A DNA stretch of 64,000 bases from Leptodontidium sp. MPI-SDFR-AT-0119 (Eukaryota > Ascomycota > Leotiomycetes > Helotiales > Leptodontidiaceae), in assembly GCA_020726505.1 (NCBI GenBank), contig JAHLEZ010000040.1:62001-126000 (forward strand), read 5' to 3'. The notes under the pieces were generated by a model that was not told where the DNA came from, did not search any database, and worked only from the letters and a program-made list of their open reading frames with translations. The position numbers and the translations under genes were made by a program. Position 1 is the first letter of the stretch. The number at the start of each line of letters is the position of its first letter. Shown one piece after another: positions 22,266-34,792 of the stretch.

Positions 22266-22920
22266 CAATATCAATCCCGAAGAGACGCATCTGTATTTAT
22301 GAGATGAGTCGGCGTTGGAGTTGTCCCTTCCCCTGTCCGGCTTAATACTTGGCTGCAGGACTGCATGTGTGTGGCTTTCTTCTCGTCATTTTGTTGGCTC
22401 GTGTGCTGTGATGCCTTGAGCAAGCTGAGATCGTTTCTCAAATCAGGAGAATCGACGACTAGTAGAAGCTATAGATCGAGATGTGCTTTTACGCCTGCAA
22501 AGAAATAAAAGAAAACACTGCTGACTGCAAAATGTCTCGCCAGCCAGTTCGACGAGAGAGTACATCAAGGGATTGGGGAGGTATCACGAAGACACCTCGT
22601 GGCGCAGGCGATAGAGCCAGCCTGAGAAGGAATTCAACAACAGTGGTCAGTTACTCGAACCACAAATGTGAGGTATACTTCATCTAGAAGATTATTAGGA
22701 GAAAAGTGGAAGACTGAGAAAGGTATCGAGCATGTAAACAAATGATGCCGACTCCGCATTTTGCGGTGCGCTAAATGGCCCGCCAAGAACCTTATTTGAA
22801 CCCCTGAATTACCCCGCCATCTCTGACCATCGAGCTTCAAGCTTCTTCTCCCTTCAACACCAGAACAAACATCAACAACACCACCAGTTTTCCCTCAACG
22901 ACTATCTCCAAATCTCCACA

Positions 22921-24108
22921 ATGCCACCCAATCAAGGCCTCACTCACCTCAAAGAATACGATATAAAAGACAGCAACGTCGAACTAATTGGCACCGAAAT
23001 CGACCACCGCGTAAAATACAATTCCGCCCTCACCGAACCCGCATGGAACGATGGCTGTGTAGGGCGTCTCGCAGGTCTCTACATATGGCGGATCGAGGAC
23101 TTCGAAGTCATTCCCTGGCCGGAGCATAAAACGGGCCAATTTCACGAAGGCGATAGCTATATTGTGCTGCATTCATACAAGGTGGGGGAGAAAGAGGGAC
23201 AGGAGAAATTGGTTCATGAGATCTTCTTCTGGCTGGGACGGAAGACTTCGCAGGATGAGGCGGGAACGGCGGCGTATAAGACAGTTGAATTAGACGAGTT
23301 CTTGAAGGGTACGGCCACTCAGCACAGGGAGGTCCAGGCACAGCCTTCGGATGACTTCATGGCTCTGTTCCCGAGGCTGAAGATCTTGTCTGGCGGAGTA
23401 GCTTCTGGCTTTACACATGTGGAAGAGGAGGAACAAAAGGAAATATCAACGCTGTTGCGTGTGTTCAAGCATCCTGCTGGTCGGGCTGATTCTGTGGTAG
23501 TGGCCGAAGTGGAACCTACATGGAGTAGTTTGGATGATGATGATGTGTTCATCTTGGATAAAGGGGAGAAGATCTGGGTCTGGCAGGGCAAGGAGTGCAG
23601 TCCTATGGAGAAGGCCAAGGGAGCACAAGTGGTTCATGATATGACATTGGCGAAGCACGTCGATGTAGAGGTTCTTTCGCAAACAGACTCGAGATCTGGA
23701 CTCTTTGTCAAAATGCTGGGTGGAGAAGGCGTTACCCAGAGTGAATTTCGAGCTCCTAGACCAGTCTCTGCCTCGACCAAGGGTGCAAGTGAGAGGTCTA
23801 AGAAATTGTTCCGGCTCAGTGATGCATCGGGACAACTATCCTTTGACTTAGTTAAAGGTGGCCAGCCCTTGGAGAAAAATGATTTCGATGGTAATGATGT
23901 ATTCCTCCTGGATATCGGGACTGCCATCTGGGTATGGCGTGGACTTGGGGCAAGCAGGGGAGAAAAAGCGTCATGGCTTAATGTGGCACAGTCGTATATC
24001 CGCCAACTTCAAGAAAGATCTGGGAATTCAGATGCGAATGCTACGCCACTAGCATCGGTGGTGGAGGGCAATGAAAGCTCGGCATTCATGAGAGCCATCC
24101 AGGTTTAG
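22921..24108 (+). CDS. severin/gelsolin-family actin-binding protein (395 aa)
   Basis: Single uninterrupted exon with an ATG after a CCACAATG context. Three gelsolin-like repeats are visible. The first spans about residues 47-150 (GLYIWRIEDFEVIPW, GDSYIVLHSY, HEIFFWLGRKTSQDEAGTAA). The second covers about 165-270 (DSVVVAEVEP, DDDVFILDKGEKIWVWQGK). The third is about 295-395 (LFRLSDASG, GNDVFLLDIGTAIWVWRGLG). Three repeats and about 395 residues match severin/fragmin-type proteins, not six-repeat gelsolin or villin. Such proteins sever and cap actin filaments in a calcium-dependent way in the cytoplasm. Acidic residues suitable for calcium binding are present, but severing activity is inferred from family. 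It converges on the giant gene, with only 124 bp between the two stop codons. Confidence 0.9.
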   Translation: MPPNQGLTHLKEYDIKDSNVELIGTEIDHRVKYNSALTEPAWNDGCVGRLAGLYIWRIEDFEVIPWPEHKTGQFHEGDSYIVLHSYKVGEKEGQEKLVHEIFFWLGRKTSQDEAGTAAYKTVELDEFLKGTATQHREVQAQPSDDFMALFPRLKILSGGVASGFTHVEEEEQKEISTLLRVFKHPAGRADSVVVAEVEPTWSSLDDDDVFILDKGEKIWVWQGKECSPMEKAKGAQVVHDMTLAKHVDVEVLSQTDSRSGLFVKMLGGEGVTQSEFRAPRPVSASTKGASERSKKLFRLSDASGQLSFDLVKGGQPLEKNDFDGNDVFLLDIGTAIWVWRGLGASRGEKASWLNVAQSYIRQLQERSGNSDANATPLASVVEGNESSAFMRAIQV

Positions 24109-24232
24109 TGGGGTCCTGTACTTGGGCTGGACCCAAATGCCATGCAATTTATCCCAATCAATATTCGTATAGCTGTTGAGAAACACTGAACATAGCTACG
24201 GCAGTACGGTCTGTCATGCGTTCCTAGTTCTA

Positions 24233-27200
24233 TCAAATGGCAGCAGATTTGATCAAATCTGCAGCAGTCTTCGTCACATGCTCCACGTCTTCGGAAGCAG
24301 CCCGATCGAACTCCTCCAGCGATATGAAATCACTCGATGCTCTACCAGCCTCAAATCTCGCTGGCACACGCGAAGTCTCCGCAGTTTCCATCCACCGTTC
24401 TGTAGCATCAGCAGATGCTACATCTGACCGCCTGCCAAGCTGATTCCTTGAATACCCCAACTTGATCCCACCATGGATGCTATTGTGAAGAAGATGTCCG
24501 TGAAGATTGTGTAGAGCTTCGGTTGCAGAAGGGATGTCATCGAATTCAACGTAGCACATTAGTCCCGCCTCCTTTGTACGAAATAGCATGCGTTTGTAAC
24601 CTCGCTGCCGGGTAAAGATTGCCTTCAGCTCGTCCTCGGATGCGTCGCGTGGCAGATTGCCAACTGTGAGGGTATTGCATGGCGGGATGTCTTGGCGTAC
24701 TTCTTTTAGTCCGGCTGTAGGGGGCGATAGGCCTTGTCGATGTTGTCCCTGTTGAGGCTGGACCATCACCTGAGGAACAGGTCTGGGAGTTCGTTGATGT
24801 TGGTTAGCCAAGGTCTGCCCATCGGGTAAAATTTGGTGTGATGGATGCTGAGGATTCGCCCATGGACTTTCCTTCAGGAATTGACTTTCGGATGGCTCGA
24901 GCGGCGAAGACGAACCAACACTGCGATTATTGGAAGACTCATTGGTAAGCGCGAGTCCCTTACCCTCCGTCGACTCTGCTCTCGTTTGGGATTCTTGTGT
25001 TGCCTCATTTTCCATCTCTTCAGCTCCATCCTCCTTCGACTTGAGCTCAGCCACCTCAGCTGCGAGGGCGGTGAGGCCATCTTTCAAAGATAACATCTGA
25101 ACTCGATCTGCTACGTCCCAGAGCCTCGCCTGCCAACCTCTCTTATCTGCATCCGTCAAAGTCGACTCTCTACCCGCCTCCAATGCAGAGTCATGTGCAG
25201 CACTGTACGTCTTGTGGGCTTTGGTCCGCAGCTCATCGGCTGCTTTCTGCCAAGCTTGCAGTCTGGTAAGAGCGAAGCCATCTCTCTTAGACCCGAGGAT
25301 CCCGTCTCTCATCATAGCTTCTCTCGCTATGTCTATTTCCACGTCGAAGGCTTCAAACCAATACGTCCTGTCGGCTTCAAGCCTAATCTTCCATGCCGTT
25401 ATGTCCTCTGCTTCTGTTGTGCTAGTTTGCGGGTTCCTCTCAGCAGCCGGACTAGCGATGTCCTCTGATCGTTGATCTGATGGTTGCTTCTCTATCACTT
25501 CAGCCAAAGATCTTGGAGCTGGTTGGAAGTTGTAGTTGTTCGCGACAGACGGCAAAACTTGTTGTGCCTCCAGTGAGCGAGCCATCTCGCGTATCTATCA
25601 TTGTGTTAACTTCACGATCACAGTTGGAAGATTTGGATCCAAGTACATACCACCTTGCCCCTATCGAAGTTCCAATAACGAATGTGCGCTTTAAACATCC
25701 GCTCTCTGTTTTCATTAGTACCTGAGCGGAATTCTAGTAGTGGGGAGAGGGGTGGTATTACGATGCATTGAACCCATGTGTTTCTTTAAGAATAGCCTGC
25801 ACTTCTTGGAGTGGCCTGTCTTCCTGGACATACAGCTTGAAGAACGGTTCTTTGATCGACTCCCAATCGAGCGTATTTTTTATACTAGAATATGACGATG
25901 TTCTGGGTTCATCTGAGTTCGAAATGTCCACACCGTCCCCGGCTTTCGTGCGACTCATGTTGATGTCGTGAGTTGAACCGTGGTCTGATCCTGGTGGTAA
26001 AGCTGCTCTGCGTTTGTTGCTACTACCTGCCTGAGCGTACTCGACACTCTGTTCTTCACCGTCCTGATCGGCTTCTTTCCCATGCAGACTCCTGTCACGG
26101 AGCCGATATACTTCCATGTCGTCCTCACCTATGGGTACAACAGTGCCTGTTTCTCTCATCCCTGTTTCCCTAGATTCTACGACTTGGCGCTCTGCTTCCA
26201 CTGACGTTGAACTGCTAAGCGTTTCTCCACCTGCTTGCCAATCAACACCTGCACCTTCAGGCACAGTCCTCAGACTACTCAGGGAATGAGCTGGCGAGAT
26301 TTTTTCCTGATTGTCAGATTCTAGATTGTCGTCCGCTTCTGATTTCTCGATGTTTACCGTAGGTCCACGCAAACTTGCATGTCTCTCGAGATCCAACTGC
26401 CGAGCCAGTTCTATCTTATCCTTCATCTCGCGAGCGACTGCCGGCTCTTGTTGGCCTAGAAATTCTGCCTGCTGTGCGGGATCTGACAGCTGTCTGTAAA
26501 ATTCCAGCTTTTTGTAGATCTCCCTTAGCTTTCGTAGTCGCTGGTCGACATATTTTTCAGGGTCATATTCTTCAGGGTCAGCGTTTTCAATGTTCCCATG
26601 AGATTCTGAGGTCGTTTGGGCAGTGACTTGGCCGAGTGCAGGGTTGTTGCCAGCTGTCTGAAGCTCGGGGTGTCGAAGGTGCCTCTCGTTGTTTTCTTCT
26701 GCGAGCCTGTCGCCCCTTAAAAGTTCCAGCCCGCTTTCTTTGATCCCTGGGACTTCGTTTGCCTCTGCAAAGTCTCTTGAAAGAGACCCTGCTGGTTTGT
26801 CGATGTCCCCGATTGGGTTTATCCGTTGCTGCTGTTCCTCATACAGATCTCCTTCCTCCTCTTCCTCCTTCTCCTCCACCTCCTCCTCCTCATCCTCAAC
26901 TTCGGATTTGGCCGCTGCTCTCATAGAGTCATCTCTAAATCCACACAGGGCCAGGCCCAACGTCGCCTCCTCGAGCTTCAGCGTGGATACGAAGTTCCGC
27001 AAAACCGCGTCTCTTCTACGATTTCTACTGGTGACTGTATTGCTTTCACTGTCCCGATAGCTTGTATGCAAGGACCGATACGTTTCGATAGCATCGCCCT
27101 TTAGCTCTTCGACTTTTCTAGTCCAATTCTCCCCCATTTGCTCGAACCCCAACAACTCGCCTTGCAAGAGCATAGATCTGTGTCTAGTCATCGATGCCCT

Positions 27201-30200
27201 GATCTCTTTGTCGATAGCCTTCTCTAGGATCTTGATGTCTTCCTCTGATTGGTCTAGAATGGTCTCTACTGGGAGAACAAGTTCTTCTGGGTTGTAGGCG
27301 ACTCCGTCCCGGGATATCTCAGCAGGAGGCTGTGATTGAGTTGTATCATCCGGTAAGTCTTGTCCCAATTCTGTCACAGAAGCTCTGGACTCTGTTCTAG
27401 CATCATCAACGACGCCAGATACCTCATACGCACCCACTGTCTGCACCCGAAATCGTGCTTGAGAAGTCCTAAACCGCAGAACTTGCGATTTCATGGCTAT
27501 CTCCAGAGTTTCTTCCCAATTCATCCTATCTGGAGCTGCCGCCGCAGACGCAAGTGCGGATTGAGACACAGCCTCATATTTGTTTACCGCAGCAACCCTA
27601 TCATCTGCAATTCTCCTGTACATCCTTTCTTGATGAGAGACATCGAGAACCAGGCCTATACTCTTGAGCAAGGCTTCGTAACTCTCCACGGCAAGCGATT
27701 CTTCCTTTCGAAGCGAGTCGCGGAAGATTTCTTTGTATTCTTCGAGTCTTGCCGCCCATGCCACAGGATCCTTGACATTGGTTTCGGAATTTCGTTGAGC
27801 GTTTGATTGTGATTGGGCGAGTGTTTGCACCACATCAACAGCGGCGGATGATTGATTTTCTGCTCGTGCTTCTAACTCCGAGAAGTAATACTCCATCTGC
27901 ATTTTGGGCATGTCATTAACAGTCATCTGATCCATCAAAGGTGGAGATGGCTCCTTGTCAGCGATATCTATCTGTGTATCAGGGACGAGAGGCTCAGTCC
28001 CCAGATCAGCTCCTGACGGTGCATTCTCCGCCCGCCATTCCCCTGCGTATGGTGCCATGTCGTCCTCTTCCATTGCTTGCATGGACGCTTCAGGATCCAG
28101 GATTGCGTCCTCGGGCGTATCTACTGTCAACACTTGAACATATCTCTTTTGTACAATAGGCACTACTGGCGTTTCTTTGGAGCTCTGGTCTCCTGGCAAT
28201 TGATCTGACGTTTCTGCTGTTGGTTGTTTACTTGTGATCGGGATGTTCTTCCTCGACAGATCCTGAACCCATTTCGCCCAATCCTCATCGCTCATCTCTC
28301 GGCCTTCAATCACACGATCTACCGTCGTTTGAAGTTCGGGAGAAAGCGGATTCGCCAGCGCCGTCGCATCTCCTGGAATAGGATCAGAGTCATCTGATTC
28401 CTCCAACTTCTCAGTCCAGCTCGTAGCCGCAAAATCAACATCTAGACTGTGGCCATTGACCAAATACTTATCCATCTCTTTGATGGCCCTCTCAGCGTCC
28501 TCTCGATGAACGAACTTCATGTACGCGAACCTTGCTTTGTCAGGAACCCTGACGCCAAGTATCTGCCCGTACGGTCGGAAAAGCGTAAGCAGGTCGTGTC
28601 CTGTGAGAGGTGCCGTGTAGAAAATGATCCGTATTGTGGTGGTATTCTCAGAGGTTATACCTTTCGAGGGCATGCCGATTTTGTGGTGCTGCTCTATAAT
28701 GTTTAGTTCTGAGTCTTGATCAAAGTGATCCATGTCAGATCTCTCGGTCATGGTGTCGTCCTTTCCAGCTTGATGTGCCGCAGAGATGAGATCCTCGTCC
28801 CCTGCTAATGACTCTTCTTGCAGATCTGAGGAAGTGCCTTCGGGGTGAGCATCGGTCGCGGTTTCGACTTTTCGGATACATCTTACACAGCATCTATGTG
28901 CGCAAGAAGAACAGTTTTTCTCCATGTAGGCTGATGGGGGGACGGGCTCGCCACATTGACACTTTCTCATGTCAGTATATTTGAGGGATCCGTCGTGCAT
29001 TGCGCTGTACTTACACATTTGAGATACGTTTCGGACTCGGGGGCTAGGCCCGTCTCGATTTTATCAAGAATCTCGCTGTCGCTTTCGATATCCACTTGTT
29101 CTTTAGGATTCCGTAGAGGTGGATCCATTTTTACGCCTAGATAAGTTAAAACAGCCTCCAAACAGCCCTGCTTCCGTGCGAGACAGGCTTCTGCAATGTT
29201 CGTCATCTCCCGACCTAATTCTCCGGTCTCCAGATGAAATCCCCATATGCTTCCAAAAGTGAATGCCGGTGCTTTTGAGATTGGGTAGCCAGAAGGGAAG
29301 TAGATATACAGTTCAATATGGTGGGCGATACCGTCGTCATCTCTCGGTTCATCCAAGACTGCACATACTGAATTTGTCATTAGGTCGACGTCCAGGTCTA
29401 TTTGTGGTAGGCGAGTTCGAACATGACTAACTTCCTCCTGCCAGAACTCAGGTCCAACTTGAACTTCTATGGCATTAGAATCTTCCGAAGCTTGTACCGA
29501 GGTCAATGACTGTTCGTCATCTCCGGAAGCGCCACTTGTCTCGCCTGGTACACTCCCAATCGATGCTTTGCCTTCCTCCTTCAATATTATCCTATTGTTA
29601 GGATCTGCTCCTCCCATGACCGATAGGATGTATGTAAAGACGTTTTCAAAGCAACCTCGATGGCGAGCGAGACACATTTCTGCTATTTCGATCATAGCAC
29701 GTATAATTATTGTAGAGGCATCATCTGGAAGCGACCTAGAGCTACTTGCCGGAACGGATACGGTGAACGTTGGTGTCTCGGACTTTGGATACGCTTCAGG
29801 GAAATCAATTTCCAGACAAACATTCAGCAGGGTGATAGTCACGTTCCTTTGGACCAAGTCGATTTTGTCGAATGTTACTTCCGGCCTTGCCTTTTGGAAG
29901 TGTGAAATCTCTTCCTCTAGAGTTTCAGGACCTATCCAATGGTCTGCGAAATCTTTTGCTGAAGGATCATCATTCGAGGCTAGTATGTCTATAGTCTGGT
30001 TAGAATCATAGCTATGTATCCCCACAGCCGAGACTTTACCTTTCTTCGAGATTAGACTCCCATTAACAAACTCTGCCTCTCCCAAAAGGTATGTCAAAAC
30101 TCCCTTCACACAGTCTCTTGGTCGGGCAGCGAAAGAATCGGCTATTTCACAGACTTGATTTTTCAAAAGTAAATAGTCGTCCGTCAGAATATGCGCACTG

Positions 30201-32177
30201 TGCAATCCAAACTTCGGTACGTTAAAGTCTAGGTCCCGCTCTGCAAAAACCACAGTGACTTCGATGGGAACAGTGGTATCATTGGCACCCCATGGACCAA
30301 CAAGAGAGGCATAATAAGTTCGGCCGCCAGCGCCCATCTCTGAAGCCTCGATCTTGACACCTGGGAGTTCTTTCCTGATCCGGTTGATTTCATCGTGGAA
30401 GTATTCTTCAGTAGAAGTTGCCTCTCCAACGTACATGGATGCCGTTGTTCCTGTGCTCGCGTCAGAATCATCACCAATCACCTCACCTCGTATTTCTCTG
30501 TCCGAATCATCCTCGACATCATCCAGATTATCCCTCGGTAGAGCAAACAGAGCCAACTGCTCCATATGCCTGCCGAGATGTCTTCGAAACTGTGTTTTTG
30601 TCCCATACGGTGCAACGTCCTTGCCATCATTCAAGAACGCTCGTTTTTCATTCTGGTTCGGATTCATGATTTGGTCTTCCCACTCATCACAAAACGAGCA
30701 AGCGGAGGCAGGGAATCGATCCATTGGTTCTTCACTCTGCAAAATCAAAGCATCGAGCTCTGAGCCTGCGACAGCAGGGTTATGCCAGACAAGATGGGAC
30801 TTGAAGCTACTTTTGCTGGAAAAGAGCTTGCTGCATGTTGCGCATGTCCATTCTCGTCGATGGGCTTGGAGTTCATGGGCGAACCATTCGTTCCGACTGC
30901 GGAACATGCGAAGATTACATTCTTTGAAGGTGCAGACGTAGGGTCTTAGGTCTCGGAAGACGTGTTTCCTTCTTCAGTCAGCTTCTTCTTCCACAAGGCG
31001 GACCATTCTCAGGCGGGGATCATACTTCCACGCATTCCGACCCTTCACATTCTGCTCCGTCCAACAATACGGACACTGGAAAGGATGTCCGAACTCAAAC
31101 GGTACGCCCTCGAATGCCTCGGCGGGCGGAGGAGGTACGGTCAATATATGGTCTTCAGTCTCGCCCGCAACTGTCTGCTGGTACGAAGTCTCTGTCTCAA
31201 AAGATCCAACTTCGCTTCCATCTTTCGGCGGTGCAGGCAGAGCTTCAACATATGTCGTTGCCTTGGTCAAAGCAAGTGTTTGAGGTGCTTTTTCTTCCTC
31301 TTCCAACACCACAACCTCTTTAGGCGGCTCGTCCCAGTCTTTCGATAATTTGTCATGATGGTTTTTCCGATATGTCAGATACTGCCTTCTTCTCGTGATG
31401 GACTTTCCAAGTCGTTGGATCAGCCAGTCACTGCTTCTTTTTGCGGATCCAAATTTTGCATCCACATGGCTGATATCCCAGTGTGAATCCAAACTGTACC
31501 GGGCTGCTGCTTTCGCATAATCGTCGCGAGTTGGCGTGTTCCTAATCACAATCGAAATATCCATCAAACTCGAATTCGCCATCTTGATAGCAGATAACAG
31601 CTCATCGAGCTCAGAAGTTTCAAGTCTTTCGTTCACGGATCCAGTATCACTTTCTTCCGAGCTAAACTCTGACCCAAAGTCGGAATTGAAGCTGGAATCA
31701 CTCATGGCGCCAACTTCCCAGGTTTTGTTTCCTCGTACGCCTGTGACAATCAATTCTGCTTCGTTTAATGATTCCTTCAAGGACTCTAGAATCTTCAACA
31801 CTCTTGATCGGATTTCTACCGCCTCTCGAAGTCGAAAATCAAGTGAACTCTTCAAGTGGCCTTCCTGGAGCGCAGCGATGTTGGTAGCCCAAGCTTTGAA
31901 TCTTGGACGTGCATCTTGGATCCTGATGAATACATCATCGCGAACAAACCCATGGGCAGTTGCTGTTTCCGAAGTGGTTTCTCTCAAGGTAGTGCAGAGC
32001 GCATCGTATCTTTTCACGCATTCTTTGGCCAGAGACGAGATTGTTGCTGTGCTTGATGAGACAAGGCTGGGGGGGTTGGTCTCCGCGATAACCTCCTGGA
32101 GATCTAATCGAGGTCAGTCAAGTTTGAGGTTAGATATATCGCGATGTACAACCTTCAAACGCTACTCCCGTCGCCAT
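24233..32177 (-). CDS. giant multidomain protein: C2H2 fingers, RWD repeats, two RRMs, Clr5-like domain (2557 aa)
   Basis: Six exons join without breaking frame: 32177-32153, 32103-31026, 30968-29015, 28961-25762, 25705-25651 and 25594-24233. All five introns are 49-57 nt. Domains in order: helical N-terminus (1-345); C2H2-like zinc fingers (about 350-510; PFQCPYCWTEQN, RPYVCTFKECNLRMF, WTCATCSKLF); three RWD-like repeats (about 555-685, 710-840, 875-990), each ending in an R-x-C helix such as ARHRGCFENVFTYIL; a Cys cluster (1019-1048; CCQCGEP, CSSCAHRCCVRC); RRM1 (about 1126-1202); a long acidic coiled-coil region with an EEEE-rich tract near residues 1700-1720; a Clr5-like segment (about 2049-2107; FKLYVQEDRPLQEVQAIL, then GFNAS, FKAHIRYW across two splices); RRM2 (about 2410-2490; NTLTVGNLP, GLMCYVEFDD, GGIKLGYSR), which resembles the Whi3/scw1 RRM. 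RNA binding is likely; the overall role is unknown. Confidence 0.75.
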
Positions 32178-32473
32178 CTTTCCAGAAGATCAGTAACTTG
32201 GCACCGACGACGTTCTGTTCATTCAGAACCTCATAAAATGATGCATTTCGCAAACAGCTGCAGCCTCAGCCTCAAGATAACAGTCTCGTGCTTGAGCAAC
32301 CCTGCTGAATGAAGCCAATCAACTCAGCTCCAGGCACTGCCAACTGCTGTGCTCCCCGCACTAGCAAGGGTGTTTTCAGCTGAGCTTCGAATCCCCCTCT
32401 TCGCAATCGCACGATCGATCTCGTCTCTTATTCTCTTCACGATAGCCTCGTCAAAAATTGTCGTCGTTTCGCC
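32178..32473. promoter_or_regulatory. divergent promoter shared by giant gene and DUF7580-like gene
   Basis: Only 296 bp separate the two start codons, which face away from each other. The segment must hold both 5' leaders and core promoters. No clear TATA box is present on either strand. A CT-rich stretch (TCTTATTCTCTTC near 32427) precedes the rightward ATG. Co-regulation is possible but not shown. Confidence 0.5.
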
Positions 32474-34472
32474 ATGTCTGGCATTGAGATTGTGGGTCTT
32501 GTGCTAGGTGGATTCCCATTATTAATTTCAGCAGCGGAGCACTACAGAGAGGGCTTCGAACCGCTCGCAAAATGGTATAAGTTCCGGACACAGTTCATAG
32601 CATTCATTGATGCAGTGGACATCCAAAAACAGCTGTTCAACTTGACGCTTGAGTGCTTTTTGAGGTCGATTGATATCGAGGAGGATGAGTTGCAGCGATT
32701 TATGGAAGATCCGGGGTATGAGGGGTGGCATCGACCGGAGTTATTCCAACGACTAAAGGGCCGGCTCGGTCCGTCCCTCGGTGTGTTTAAGAGCACGATC
32801 GAGACGATGAACGGGTTGATGCATGATCTGGAAGCATTGTTGTTGATCAAAGATGGCCAGGTAATGCTCGGTCTCTGGGATGTTGAGCGAGTCAAACTAA
32901 TTTGAACTTCTTCTAGGTCGAGTGGTTGAAAGAGGGATCGAGTAGAATGGACTACCAAATGTACCGCCTCCGACACAGCTTCAGTAAGAAGGGTACTCGA
33001 ACTGTCGAATCTCTCAAGTCGCACAATCGAACCCTCCGAGATTTGCTCGACAGTAGCGAGAGGCTCAGTGGCATGAAGGCGAAGCGGAAAGATACAACCT
33101 GGGCGAATGTATTCGAAGCTATAAGGAAACATGCGAGTAGTGTCCATGCGGCACTCAGGGCTGGCTGGTCGTGCCAATGTGCTCCACACACTGCGTCTCT
33201 TCGATTAGAGCAGAGAAAGACCGGGGACTGGGACTCCAGTTTTAATCTAGCGTTCGGAGTGCCTCAAGATACACAAACGATTGTTCGTCGAGAAGTGACG
33301 ATCAAGATCAGGAAGAACAAAGCTGGAGAAGCTACGGTTACGAAGTCCAGTGTTCCAGAGGGGGTGATCCGGGATACTGCGAACAAGACACAGGCTGGTC
33401 TGGACGCTCTCCGCCAGAACTTTGAACCGAAACCTACGTCTCAAATCAATGTCATTTCTCGACCTCTGCTAACTACATCCGCTTCATCACCCCCACCGGC
33501 CTCGACATATACAAGTTTAAAATCTATGTTCCGGAATACTAGCTCTAATGGAACTGATTGCCTTGTAGAAGATGGACATACCAAGTACACACTCTTCTCA
33601 ATACATACCTTGACAACCATCACCTAACATTCTGCAGGACCTCCACCAAAGCCAGCCGACTGAAGACGAGAAAACAGGCACGATTTGATGCACCGATCGA
33701 TCTGCCTGTACGACCTGTTCCTCATACCGCGCCGTCAACACCACAGCCAACCCCGGCCGTCCAAATTCTAGAAATCAAGGATTTCTGCTCTATAATTCGC
33801 TCCCAAGCCATCAATGGTCAATGTCTAGGCTTTCTCAGTGACGGAGAGCGAATGCACGACGTCCTCCCCTTTCCAACAGATGAGACACTAGACGGAGAGG
33901 CATACATCAGTCTAAGCGACATTCTATCAAAACAAGGAAGTCCTCGACTCAGTCCACAAAAGCGCTTCAAACTAGCCACCATCCTCGCCTCTTCCCTCCT
34001 ACAGCTTCAGACAACACCATGGCTCATCGGAAACTTCGAGAAGAAGAATATATTCTTCTACCGCCACGGCCAAGATATATCGCTCGAGCATCCCTATGTC
34101 CAGCACTCTTTCACAAAGGTTCTCTGCGCCTCACAATCCGACCACGAACTCCGTCTCGCAGCCCGTACGAGTCTCGATAACCTAGGTATCCTCCTCCTGG
34201 AACTCTGTTTCGGCCAACCAATCGAAACCCAAGAGATACGCAAAAAGTACCTTGTAGACGGGAAGGCAAACCCAGGCACGGATTACATGACGGCGCGCGA
34301 CTGGGCGGAGATGGTGTGGGAGGAGGAGCCGAAACTCGAGCCGATCATCAAGAGTTGTTTATTCTGCCCATTCGAGGAGAAGCCGGACTGGAGAAACCCA
34401 CAGTTTACGCAGGCGGTTTATGCGAGTGTTGTTGGGCCTCTTGATGACTATTTTGTTAGTAAATGGCCTTGA
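32474..34472 (+). CDS. DUF7580-like protein with helical N-terminal domain (629 aa)
   Basis: Three exons, 32474-32860, 32917-33584 and 33638-34472, all in phase. The N-terminus (MSGIEIVGLVLGGFPLLISA, then EHYREGFEPL) is the amphipathic helical start common to fungal HeLo/SesA-like and STAND-associated N-terminal domains. The middle is a helical region with a WSCQCAPH element and a Ser/Thr/Pro-rich linker. The C-terminal 250 residues read like the degenerate kinase-like fold annotated as DUF7580: QKRFKLATILASSLLQL, TPWLIGNFEKKNIFFY, SLDNLGILLLELCFG (the LG.LLLEL helix) and ending PLDDYFVSKWP. I see no catalytic HRD or DFG motif, so it is unlikely to be an active kinase. It shares a promoter with the giant zinc-finger/RRM gene. 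A role in non-self recognition or signalling is only a family-level guess. Confidence 0.75.
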
Positions 34473-34792
34473 GAGGGGTGCTTGAAGCTGAAACTTCCCA
34501 TTTTGGGGTGGAACAGTTTGTCCGCATGGACATGAATCTCTCCCGTCCTGGTCCGGCAGGAGATTATCTCTTGGCCATGAAGCATCATCTAGGCGTTACA
34601 TCGCTATGCTGGATTGATTGTTGTCACAACAAACTCACGAGATGGTCATGTTGAAGGGAAATCGCAGGCAAATGCTGCTCGCCTTCGAAACGCTATGAAC
34701 GCTGTATCTCGCCATCATGCTAGAGCAAGAACGAACCAGCTGGCTTGAAAACGTCTATCTCCAATCCGATAGTCCAACACTTCAACAACGCT

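Noticed and set aside
24233..30968. Reading the large minus-strand locus as two to four separate genes
   Set aside because: Each internal boundary has a normal GT...AG intron of 53-57 nt with matching phase, and the Clr5 helix and Cys cluster are completed only by splicing; the apparent starts at these points use non-ATG codons or lie inside domains.
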